Source: Bilifractor sp002394235 (GTDB taxonomy: Bacteria; Bacillota; Clostridia; Lachnospirales; Lachnospiraceae). Taken from it: a stretch of DNA of 64,000 nt. The stretch lies in contig NZ_JBQKGJ010000004.1 of NCBI RefSeq assembly GCF_052118845.1, positions 62,001 through 126,000 of the forward strand, written 5' to 3'. The notes under the pieces are model-generated. The model saw only the letters and a list, made by a program, of their open reading frames with translations. It was not told the origin of the DNA and did no database searches. The translations under genes and the position numbers were made by a program. Of this stretch, positions 7,823-15,480 are shown piece by piece (positions within the stretch are counted from its first letter, which is position 1; every line of letters begins with the position of its first letter).

Positions 7823-9175
7823 TTAACCAAACATAAAGTAAACCATGATCTGCAGTACCGCGCAGACGATCCATCCCGCAACCGCACTCACCTTAAGGAA
7901 ATCCCTTGTCGTAACCTTCGTGTAATTAACCCCCCATACGATCCAGGACTGTGTGATACAACAGGAAACATTCATCCCTGTACTTGGAATAACCATCAGC
8001 GGTGCCAAATATGCAGTTGAGAAACCAAGGCCTTTCAGTATTCCGAGCGTTGCGGCTCCACATCCGAACAGAGTGAGCGGGCCACGGAACAGACCCAGCG
8101 GAGAAAGAATCGCAAAAACAATACTGATGATCAGTGTATTATTTGGTATTATGTTTCCGAGCAGAGCATTAAAATAGGGCACACAGAGTTCCGCAGATTT
8201 ATTAAACATCGGAAGAATCAGTAAAAATCCGACAAGCGGAGCTGTATCGACAACACCGTCGAAGAAATCTTTATTGATCATACGGCACAACTGAGACCAT
8301 CCCTTGATCTTTTTGCATGTAATCATAGCGTAAAAGCTTCCGATAACAAATCCGAGGATAATCGGAATTTTGAAAATAATCAGGAGCAGAACCGGAAGAA
8401 CCGGTGTGATCAACGAAATACCAGGAGCGTTCTCACCCCTTCGAGCTCTTACTTCATCCGGTGTCGTCGCACCCCAGGTATGAACCTTTTTCCTTCTGGT
8501 AAGGATAAGAACCATGATTACAACAACAGCCATTTGTATCAGTAATGCGTAAATGCCCCAGCTTGTGTGCATTTCATAGGAATATGTCGTTTTTCCATCA
8601 TCACCAAGGAAGAACGCTGAGTACTGCTGATAAAGAACCGGATTCACATACATACCTGCACCGACGCTCATCATAAAAGCGACAGTTGCCAGCACTTTCG
8701 GAATCCCAAGAGAAAGAAAAATCGGAAGAACGATAACACCAATTGCAACAACGGCTCCCGCTCCGAAAATTGATGAGAAACATGCCGTCGTTACGATACA
8801 GAGAAGAATGCACGTTATCTGCGGCTTATCTCCGCCAAGCTCTGTTACACTTTTGATCAGCGTCGATGCGATACCCGTTTTCATAAGAACACGTCCAAAC
8901 CAAGCACCGAAAACAACATTGACAAGAGTCGCACCCCATCCTTCCGGACCGCTCTGGAATACCAATGTCAGAGCATCCTTCCAGGACCGATGGAGGATAT
9001 CCTTGTTGGCTGCAATAAAATCTGGGTTGGTGACAAACTGATTACCCAACATAGGAAGTACTGTCCAAATGATCGCCATGACAAAAATACCCATCATAAG
9101 GTTTCCACCACGAACTGCGTAAACCACCAGCCCGAAAAATGAAACCAACAGCAGAATACCAATAACATATTCCAT
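7823..9175 (-). CDS. Ion-transporter-superfamily organic anion permease
   Basis: 450 residues, about 11-12 hydrophobic segments, typical of GntP/CitMHS/DcuC-like secondary carriers. Seen: a double-half layout with conserved loops near FSSIFGAGAVVAIGVIVLP and SPLGLFRGPLTLFGCGAA, and the C-terminal IPSTGMNVSCCITQSW. First gene of the minus-strand catabolic operon, so it most likely imports its substrate, probably a carboxylate or sugar acid, by cation symport. The ATG is preceded by GAGGAGG. A promoter with a LacI operator lies 140 bases upstream. Exact family placement within the superfamily is uncertain. Confidence 0.8.
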   Translation of the reverse strand: MEYVIGILLLVSFFGLVVYAVRGGNLMMGIFVMAIIWTVLPMLGNQFVTNPDFIAANKDILHRSWKDALTLVFQSGPEGWGATLVNVVFGAWFGRVLMKTGIASTLIKSVTELGGDKPQITCILLCIVTTACFSSIFGAGAVVAIGVIVLPIFLSLGIPKVLATVAFMMSVGAGMYVNPVLYQQYSAFFLGDDGKTTYSYEMHTSWGIYALLIQMAVVVIMVLILTRRKKVHTWGATTPDEVRARRGENAPGISLITPVLPVLLLIIFKIPIILGFVIGSFYAMITCKKIKGWSQLCRMINKDFFDGVVDTAPLVGFLLILPMFNKSAELCVPYFNALLGNIIPNNTLIISIVFAILSPLGLFRGPLTLFGCGAATLGILKGLGFSTAYLAPLMVIPSTGMNVSCCITQSWIVWGVNYTKVTTRDFLKVSAVAGWIVCAVLQIMVYFMFG

Positions 9176-9201
9176 TATTAACCCTCCTCATACATCCAAC
9201 A

Positions 9202-9216
9202 CCGGCGCAACGCCGG
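9202..9216 (-). other. Small GC stem-loop in the operon leader
   Basis: CCGGCG-CAA-CGCCGG, 27 bases before the permease start codon. It may shield or stabilise the 5' leader; no terminator T run follows. Confidence 0.35.
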
Positions 9217-9302
9217 AATTACACCGAATCTCCCGCAGACAGCATTAACGGATGCCAATGTGTTCTATTGTAACCTACGTACTATTAATAGCATAAACGA
9301 AA

Positions 9303-9316
9303 TGTAAGCGCTTTCA
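9303..9316. promoter_or_regulatory. LacI/CcpA-type operator at the permease promoter
   Basis: TGTAAGCGCTTTCA fits TGWNANCGNTNWCA with its central CG. It lies 9-22 bases downstream of the minus-strand -10 box, over the start site, where a bound repressor would block initiation. It may be bound by the repressor at 3409-4389, by CcpA, or by both. Confidence 0.75.
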
Positions 9317-9324
9317 TATTTTTC

Positions 9325-9352
9325 ATTATAATTATTTTTATACATACGTCAA
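9325..9352 (-). promoter_or_regulatory. Promoter of the permease-hydantoinase operon
   Basis: On the minus strand TTGACG (9347-9352), 16-base spacer, TATAAT (9325-9330). Predicted start near 9318 gives a leader of about 140 bases. Confidence 0.7.
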
Positions 9353-9427
9353 TATATATTTGTTGTTTCGCCAAATATTTATGCATGTCCTACAATTATA
9401 TGCCATTCTTTTGGTTGTTTTGACTGT

Positions 9428-9456
9428 TTAACAGCCTTTGTCGCCCTTCATATAAT
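9428..9456 (+). promoter_or_regulatory. Divergent promoter of the small-protein/alcohol dehydrogenase unit
   Basis: TTAACA (9428-9433), 17-base spacer, perfect TATAAT (9451-9456), reading away from the permease promoter. The leader to the first gene is about 185 bases. Confidence 0.7.
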
Positions 9457-9469
9457 GTAAGCGTTTACA
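9456..9469. promoter_or_regulatory. LacI/CcpA-type operator at the divergent promoter
   Basis: TGTAAGCGTTTACA, a near-perfect palindrome with central CG, begins on the last base of the plus-strand -10 box and covers the start site. Its centre is 153 bases from the other operator, a spacing that could allow looping by a tetrameric LacI-type protein. Confidence 0.75.
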
Positions 9470-9649
9470 TTTATGTCCCATGCAAAAAAGATTCCACAGT
9501 CCATTATCTTTAGTGATGCTTTTTTATTTCTCCAGCATAATGCCGCAAATCCACCAATCAGATCAATATTCATTTATTGTTCGTGCTCCGTCATTAATAC
9601 TTGTTACCCCAACCGTAGCAACGTATAATGGAAAAAAGGAGTACAAACT

Positions 9650-9952
9650 ATGTTTAAATTGAAAAGGTGGATAACCATACTAGATTCAAGAAATAAGGAT
9701 GAGATTAACAGAGCCGAGGATCGTTTAAAAAATGCCGGGCTGCGCATAAAGACTTGGGCTTCCGAACCCATGCCCGTCGGAGGGTGCGGGGCACAGATGC
9801 GGCCCGCGGACTGGAGCGGGATAAAGCCGGCAGTCCGGCCGCGAAACGAGATGCTCTATCATCTCGCCGTTACCGCCGATGAGGAAGAACATGCACGTAA
9901 ACTGCTAGAATCTTCTAACGAAAAAGGTGACAGTCATGACCTTTCTCTCTGA
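9650..9952 (+). CDS. Small protein, possibly DUF2007-like
   Basis: 100 residues, soluble. The pattern WITILDSRNKDEINRAEDRL, then LAVTADEEEHARKLLES near the end, resembles the short DUF2007-type proteins (a beta-strand, a helix that scans an adjacent domain, a final strand-helix), but this is a loose match. Two Cys are absent except Cys50 area GGCGAQ, so a metal site is unlikely. AAAGGAG lies eight bases before the ATG. It is 51 bases upstream of the alcohol dehydrogenase gene with no terminator between, so the two are one transcript from the LacI-controlled promoter. Confidence 0.7.
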   Translation: MFKLKRWITILDSRNKDEINRAEDRLKNAGLRIKTWASEPMPVGGCGAQMRPADWSGIKPAVRPRNEMLYHLAVTADEEEHARKLLESSNEKGDSHDLSL

Positions 9953-10003
9953 TATTCATGTCAATATTACGGATTGTTTATCTTAAAAAAGGAGGTGTTT
10001 TCC

Positions 10004-11080
10004 ATGAAATTTTATATGCCCGTAAAGCTTTATCAGGAAGTGAATTGCGTAAAGAATCACGCATCAGAAATAGCCTCGCTGGGCAGCAGGGCTGTCCTCG
10101 TTACCGGCGGCAGCTCTTCCAAGAAGAACGGATCGCTCTCAGATGTTGAAGGTGTTCTCAATGATTCCGGAATCCCCTTCACACTTTTTGACGGTGTTGA
10201 GCAGAATCCTTCGACAGATACCGTGATGAAAATCCGGGATCAGGCCGTAGATTTCGGCGCCGATCTCTGTATCGGCATCGGCGGCGGCTCCTCGCTTGAC
10301 GCGGCAAAGGCCGCAGCGCTGATGATCAAAAACCACGACAAGGGAATCGACTATCTCTACGAAAAAGGAAACCCTGTCGATACCATTCCCGTCATCGAAG
10401 TTCCCACCACATGCGGAACCGGTTCAGAGGTCACGGCAGTATCTGTCCTTACGAACCATAAGACCAATACCAAGGGCTCCATTCCATACAAGATTTTTCC
10501 GTCGCTTGGCCTTGCTGATCCGGGATATCTCAAATCGCTTCCTCTATCCGTACTGAGAAATACCGCTGTCGATGCGCTGGCTCATCTGTGGGAGAGCCTG
10601 ATCAACGCACACTCTGACACCTACAGCAACATGACGGCGGAAGCCGGCCTGAAGGCATGGTCATTGAACAGAGATATTCTCTCCGGAATGGTCCGGGCGT
10701 CCGACAGGGATTTTTCGAACCTAATGACCGCATCTGTCCTGGGAGGAATGTCGATCGCCCAGGTCGGGACCACAATTCCTCACGGTCTTTCCTATGCGCT
10801 CACCTTAAACGCCGGTATCCCTCACGGACAGGCATGCGGATATTTTGAGGCCGGCTATCTGTCTCACGCAGATAAGGATCTCCGAGATAAGGCTCTCTCC
10901 CTCGCCGGATTCAAGGATCTCGACGACTGGCGCGAATTTTATTCTGAAGTAAGTGAGCAGCTCACCGTAAGTGATGATGTTCTCTCCCGTGCCGTCGATG
11001 AGCTCCAGGAATCCAAGATGGCACTCGCCCCGTTTCACTGCGACAGGAAAATCCTTAACGAGATAGCAAGGGATCTTTAA
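10004..11080 (+). CDS. Iron-containing (group III) alcohol dehydrogenase
   Basis: NAD(P)H-linked dehydrogenase/reductase of the Fe-ADH family, 358 residues. Seen: dinucleotide motif GIGGGSSLDAAK (residues 91-102), PTTCGTGSEVT (134-144), and the four metal ligands Asp190 and His194 (VDALAHLWE), His260 (PHGLSYAL) and His274 (PHGQACGY), all kept. Start at 10004 follows AAGGAGGTG by six bases; the frame opening at 9974 has no such site. It shares the LacI-operator region with the catabolic operon, so it probably reduces an aldehyde made by that pathway. Formaldehyde is one candidate given the HPS/PHI pair, but a sugar-acid semialdehyde is equally possible. Confidence 0.88.
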   Translation: MKFYMPVKLYQEVNCVKNHASEIASLGSRAVLVTGGSSSKKNGSLSDVEGVLNDSGIPFTLFDGVEQNPSTDTVMKIRDQAVDFGADLCIGIGGGSSLDAAKAAALMIKNHDKGIDYLYEKGNPVDTIPVIEVPTTCGTGSEVTAVSVLTNHKTNTKGSIPYKIFPSLGLADPGYLKSLPLSVLRNTAVDALAHLWESLINAHSDTYSNMTAEAGLKAWSLNRDILSGMVRASDRDFSNLMTASVLGGMSIAQVGTTIPHGLSYALTLNAGIPHGQACGYFEAGYLSHADKDLRDKALSLAGFKDLDDWREFYSEVSEQLTVSDDVLSRAVDELQESKMALAPFHCDRKILNEIARDL

Positions 11081-11219
11081 TCTGCTCCGAAAAAGACTAC
11101 TCAGGTTATAGACATACAGAACATAGCTATGCTGATCAATACCATGATGCGCATTGATGTGAGCCGCATGGATACGAAGTGCCTGAATACAAAGCGCATT
11201 GATATAAAGAGATAATTTT

Positions 11220-11267
11220 TAATGCCCTGTCCGGAATCGCTTCGTTTAACGATTCCGGACAGGGCAT
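11220..11267. terminator. Bidirectional terminator between convergent genes
   Basis: Perfect 19-base arms around a 10-base loop (11239-11248), T-rich on the plus side and AAAAATTATC mirrored on the minus side. It ends both the alcohol dehydrogenase unit and the AIM24 gene. The 130 bases before it (11143-11209) hold four degenerate 15-base repeats and no gene. Confidence 0.85.
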
Positions 11268-11311
11268 TTCCTTTATACGGACACCGCGAAATGTCGCGTT
11301 TTATCTCGTTG

Positions 11312-11992
11312 TCACGACTTTTTATCAAAATACGGTGCCAGCAGTGCTGCGACATTGGAAATGGGCATGGTCTGAAGGATAATTTTGCCCGGACCGCGGA
11401 CCACCGTATTAAAGACGCCCTCTCCTCCCAGCAGCATATTTTTCACGCCGGGTACCGTCACCACTTCCATACTGCAGCTTTCATCCATGGCTGCAAGATA
11501 ACCGGTATCTACAATCATTTCCTGTCCTTCCTGCAGGATGTATTCACAGCCGAAACCGTCGATCTCAATAAATGCGATTCCCTGTCCGGAAAGCTTCTGC
11601 ATGACAAAACCTTCTCCCCCAAAGAGACCTTTGCCAAGGCTTTTCTGGAAGTACATAGACAGCTCCACACTTTCCTGTGCGGCAAGATATGCCTTTTTCT
11701 GCACGATTACGCTTTTACCCGGTGAAATCTCAATTGCATTGATAGATCCTGGAAAGCTGGACGCAAAGGCAATCATACCTTCTCCATTCTGCGCCGTATA
11801 ACGATTCTGAAAGATGTTTTCACCAGAAAACATTCTTCCAAACATTTTCTTGATCCCTCCGCCGGAAGTCGTTTCCATTTTCATATTCGGACTCATCCAG
11901 CTCATGCTTCCGCTCTCTGTCATCATAGACTCTCCGGCCTGAAGATAACACTCTACCACAGGAAGACTTCCGCCTTTTATTTCATACCTCAT
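11312..11992 (-). CDS. AIM24 family protein (TIGR00266)
   Basis: 226 residues of the AIM24/TIGR00266 beta-rich family, function unknown. Seen: QAGESMMTESGSMSWM, the glycine loop TTSGGGIKKMFGRMFSGEN, and GGEGVFNTVVRGPGKIILQT at the end, all typical. No signal or membrane segment. GAGAGGAAAG lies before the ATG. It is 14 bases downstream of the lipoprotein gene at 12007-13860 and probably co-transcribed with it. Confidence 0.88.
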   Translation of the reverse strand: MRYEIKGGSLPVVECYLQAGESMMTESGSMSWMSPNMKMETTSGGGIKKMFGRMFSGENIFQNRYTAQNGEGMIAFASSFPGSINAIEISPGKSVIVQKKAYLAAQESVELSMYFQKSLGKGLFGGEGFVMQKLSGQGIAFIEIDGFGCEYILQEGQEMIVDTGYLAAMDESCSMEVVTVPGVKNMLLGGEGVFNTVVRGPGKIILQTMPISNVAALLAPYFDKKS

Positions 11993-12006
11993 AAATCTTT
12001 CCTCTC

Positions 12007-13860
12007 TCAGAATCCACTGACTCTGTAAACGATAAACTCTGTCGCGGAATTGTCCGCTCTGTCCTCCGTCATACCTACAAGCACGGTGCCGTCTGACAGT
12101 CTTGCAGCTGTACTGATCCAGGGATAGTTAGTTCCGAAAAGCTCACTGTCCTCTGCCGATCCCAGAAAACTGCCGTCGCTCTTCCAGAATAACAGGTTCC
12201 GCATATTTCCATCCAGACCGATAAATCCTTTTTCCGTCTCCTGGATATCTGTAATACTGCCCAGAGACTGTTCTCCTCCAAATTCCTGGTTTCCAAGCTC
12301 CATCTGTTGATTTCCTTCGGTGTTCAAAACCCAGATGGCTTCATTCTGCGTATCCGGATCCTCGCCTGCAATGAAGATGTGATTTTCACTCAGGCTCACA
12401 GTATTGATACTCTCGTTGGAAAAACCGGACCATGCTTCTTTCGAGGCCTTATTTCCGTCAAAGACTACTTTCTCCGGTTCTGACCCGAAAAACCAGGAAA
12501 GACCCCAGGTTCCGCTGCTGTGTATAACCGCCTTGTCAATATCGTCGTTTGCCGCAATGATCTGACCATCTTTTACCGTAAGCATCGGAGACATAAAGCC
12601 TGTCAGGTACAGATTTCCGTTCTGGTCAGCGGAAAGTTCTTCATAATCATCCTCCAGCTTCATGGTATTCTTCAGTGTCAGTGAGTCTCCCAGTGTGTAT
12701 TCATACAAAACATTATCCAGTAATATAAACACTCTGTCACCAACCGTAGCCATTCTTCCGCTGAAAATGTCATGCGCCAGAAGCGGTTCCTCAACCGGAA
12801 CCCATACAGAGGTTATCGTAGTATCCGCGATCATCTTGGAATGCTCATGATCCGTAGTGAAGGCCTCTCCCTCCCACGGCCAGGGATAATCCTCATTTCC
12901 GGTATCCTTCAGATGAAATGCCAGGTTGCTTATCAGCTTCTCCACCGCAGGATCGGAATATTCACCGGATATACTTACCTTTACCGTGGTTCCGGAACCA
13001 ACATCTCTCCCCATATAGGTCAGAACCGGTTCGCCCCAGCTCGTCGTTTCAGAGAAAACACAGGGAACCCCGCCGATGTTCTTCTGCTCCACGGTCTTAT
13101 CGACTGCCAGCGCGTGTGCGTCAATACCGGACGTATGGAGAAAATCCCGATAATCGTTGCAGTCTTCTACTGTCGCAGAAATATTCACAGCCGCCAGAAC
13201 AGTATCCCCCTGCTTATAATCCAGCCGTCCATAGCTGCTGGTCTCGCTGTCTCCCTTGTAATCTTCGTTCTCTGTCCACCCTTCCGGATAATAGATATCC
13301 CAGAGCTTCATTTCCAGATGTGTACCGCTTGTATCCCGGCTGCCGTCTGCCTCTGATTGCGGCCCTGACACACCGGCAGAAGTGCTGTCTGCTGCGGTCA
13401 CACTTTGAGAAGAGGTGCTCTCCGTTGCTATTTCGCTTACCGATTTTGACGATGAGCCTGAGCTGACGCCTTCACTCCCCTCTTTTTCAAAATGAAAGCT
13501 GACTCCCTCATATTCAATATACAGGTCTCCATCCTTATCGGTTAAGTCCATCGTGTCCGTGGAGTCTTTAATTTTTACCCCGGTCTCTGTCTCCTCCCAC
13601 TTTCCTTTCTCTACTTCATCATCGATATGTGCCTCGCAGGTCCCATCTTCTTTAAATACGAAAGAAAATTCATCCATGAAATCCGACACGGCAAATTCCA
13701 TCCCCGACATTTCGGCTGAGACAGCATTCCACTTCCCCAGATATTTGCTTCCCTTCATATTTTTTCCGCCGCAGCCGGCAAGAATCATTGTCGAGAGAAT
13801 CAGAATACCAGCCACCAGGATAGCACAACCATTTTGTAAATATTTTCTCTTCCGTTTCAT
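12007..13860 (-). CDS. Large surface lipoprotein of unknown function
   Basis: 617 residues. A lysine/arginine start, a hydrophobic stretch and the lipobox ILAGC give a lipoprotein signal, so it is tethered outside the membrane. Then a small lipocalin-like domain (LGKWNAVSAEMSGMEFAV to about residue 120), a Ser/Thr-rich linker (about 125-180), a PsbP-like beta region, and a C-terminal part with repeated strands (RVFILLDNVLYEYTLG, GNLYLTGFMSPMLTV, GFIGLDGNMRNLLFW) that suggests a beta-propeller. The ATG at 13860 has AAGGAGG seven bases upstream. I do not recognise a named family; extracellular sensing or binding is the plausible role. Confidence 0.8.
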   Translation of the reverse strand: MKRKRKYLQNGCAILVAGILILSTMILAGCGGKNMKGSKYLGKWNAVSAEMSGMEFAVSDFMDEFSFVFKEDGTCEAHIDDEVEKGKWEETETGVKIKDSTDTMDLTDKDGDLYIEYEGVSFHFEKEGSEGVSSGSSSKSVSEIATESTSSQSVTAADSTSAGVSGPQSEADGSRDTSGTHLEMKLWDIYYPEGWTENEDYKGDSETSSYGRLDYKQGDTVLAAVNISATVEDCNDYRDFLHTSGIDAHALAVDKTVEQKNIGGVPCVFSETTSWGEPVLTYMGRDVGSGTTVKVSISGEYSDPAVEKLISNLAFHLKDTGNEDYPWPWEGEAFTTDHEHSKMIADTTITSVWVPVEEPLLAHDIFSGRMATVGDRVFILLDNVLYEYTLGDSLTLKNTMKLEDDYEELSADQNGNLYLTGFMSPMLTVKDGQIIAANDDIDKAVIHSSGTWGLSWFFGSEPEKVVFDGNKASKEAWSGFSNESINTVSLSENHIFIAGEDPDTQNEAIWVLNTEGNQQMELGNQEFGGEQSLGSITDIQETEKGFIGLDGNMRNLLFWKSDGSFLGSAEDSELFGTNYPWISTAARLSDGTVLVGMTEDRADNSATEFIVYRVSGF

Positions 13861-14097
13861 TGCAATACCTCCTTCCACATTTTTCATTCCTCGTGTATAA
13901 TAGATTCAGAATCTTTAATCAGTCGTATGCGCGCTTCCGTCTTATGATTTAAATATACTGATATCAGCAGATTTGTCCCCATCTGTTTCCCCCGTTTTGA
14001 TGGGAAATACTAAAAATAATAACGATTCACTCACTATCTCGATAACCTCCAGTTTTCTCAATCTCCGGAATCGTTACAAAGATTGATTCACAGGTAT

Positions 14098-15468
14098 ATG
14101 CGTATGAAAAAGCACTCAATTTTTTCTTTACTCCTCACCATGCTGCTGTTGATTGGTCAGCCGCTCCTGTCCGCCTGCTCGGGAGGCAGCCGCCTGAATC
14201 CATCGGACCCGGTAACGCTCACCTTCTGGCATGTGTACGGAGAACAGGTAGACTCTCCGATGAATCTTCTGGTGCAGCAATTTAATGAAACCATCGGTAT
14301 GAAAAAAGGAATTGTCATCAACGTGACCCGGATGTCCAATGCTTCCGAGATCGGAGAACAGCTTCTGGCAGCGCAGGAGGGAAAGCCCGGTGCCGGCACC
14401 ATGCCCGACCTGTTTCTGTGCTACCCCGGAACGGCTTCTCTTCTGGGACCGGAGAATCTGGTTGACTGGTCGGAATTTTTTTCACAGGACAAGCTGGATT
14501 CCTACGTGGATGCCTTCGTAGAGGAAGGGATCCTGCAGAACCGCCTCTGTGTCTTTCCTGTCTGTAAATCCACCCGTCTTCTTTATGTAAATGGAACGGA
14601 GTTTGAGCGATTTCAGGAGGATACCGGCATCACCTACAGCAGCCTCCGAACCTGGGACGGCTTTTTCCGCACGGCAGCGAAATACAGGGAATGGTCGAAG
14701 GGAAAGCCCTTCTGCGCTTTTGATTACCTGGTGCAGAATGTAGATCTCAGCGCACGCGAAATGGGAGGAACGCAGATCATAAAGAACGGCTGTTACGACT
14801 GCTCCGACCCGGTGCTGCGTAGTTCCTGGAAGCAGTTTGCGGATGCACTGATCAGAGGGGACATCATCGTCTCTGATCTTTACGCCAATACACAGATGAT
14901 GACCGGCGAGGTTCCTGCCGGTACCGGTTCCAGCGCAGCCATTCTGTACTTTAATGACATTGTTACCTATTCTGACAACACAACCGAGCCCATGAATCTG
15001 AAGGTGCTTCCTCTTCCCGTATCGGACCGGCCGGAAGTCGCCTCCGCTCCACTGGCTCCACAGACCGGCTGCGGAATCTGTGCCCTCAAGACAGACAGCC
15101 TGAAGGCGGAAGCCGCCTCCGTTTTTGTTCACTGGCTGACAGAGAGCGAACGGAATCTGGATTTTGCGGCGAAGACGGGCTATTTTCCGGTAACAGAAGA
15201 AGCTTTCCAGGCAATCGACAGCTACCGCTTTCAGAGCCCCTCCTATCGTTCTGTATACAACGCCATCCGGGTCGTGAAGAACACCTGCCATTTTACTCCG
15301 CTCCCTTCGGACAGCGGGTTTATCGAAAAAACCAACCATCTTTATGACATGCTTCGTTCTATGCAGTCTTCCCTGAACAAACGCTATCTCGACGGCGAGG
15401 ATCCGGACACCCTTGAGCTTGAAACCTGGGAGCAGTTCTGTTCCTGCCTGGGGTCTCCGGAAAACTGA
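14098..15468 (+). CDS. Extracellular solute-binding lipoprotein (family 1)
   Basis: About 456 residues. A signal with lipobox LLSAC is followed by VTLTFWHVYGEQVDSPMNLLVQQFN, the usual N-terminus of ABC sugar-binding proteins, and PDLFLCYPG, LLYVNGTEFE and TWDGFFRTAAKY, typical of the fold. The start is uncertain: TTG 14083, ATG 14098 and ATG 14104 are in frame and none has a strong ribosome binding site. There are no ABC permease genes here; the next gene, 12 bases on, is a membrane-bound LuxR-type regulator, so this protein may present a ligand to that sensor rather than to a transporter. Confidence 0.82.
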   Translation: MRMKKHSIFSLLLTMLLLIGQPLLSACSGGSRLNPSDPVTLTFWHVYGEQVDSPMNLLVQQFNETIGMKKGIVINVTRMSNASEIGEQLLAAQEGKPGAGTMPDLFLCYPGTASLLGPENLVDWSEFFSQDKLDSYVDAFVEEGILQNRLCVFPVCKSTRLLYVNGTEFERFQEDTGITYSSLRTWDGFFRTAAKYREWSKGKPFCAFDYLVQNVDLSAREMGGTQIIKNGCYDCSDPVLRSSWKQFADALIRGDIIVSDLYANTQMMTGEVPAGTGSSAAILYFNDIVTYSDNTTEPMNLKVLPLPVSDRPEVASAPLAPQTGCGICALKTDSLKAEAASVFVHWLTESERNLDFAAKTGYFPVTEEAFQAIDSYRFQSPSYRSVYNAIRVVKNTCHFTPLPSDSGFIEKTNHLYDMLRSMQSSLNKRYLDGEDPDTLELETWEQFCSCLGSPEN

Positions 15469-15480
15469 AAGGAGATGTCT

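Noticed and set aside
9480..9662. 60-codon plus-strand frame in the divergent promoter leader
   Set aside because: No ribosome binding site; overlaps the promoter leader and the true start at 9650.
11101..11355. 84-codon minus-strand frame with pentapeptide-like repeats
   Set aside because: Overlaps the bidirectional terminator and the AIM24 gene end; repeats reflect the DNA.
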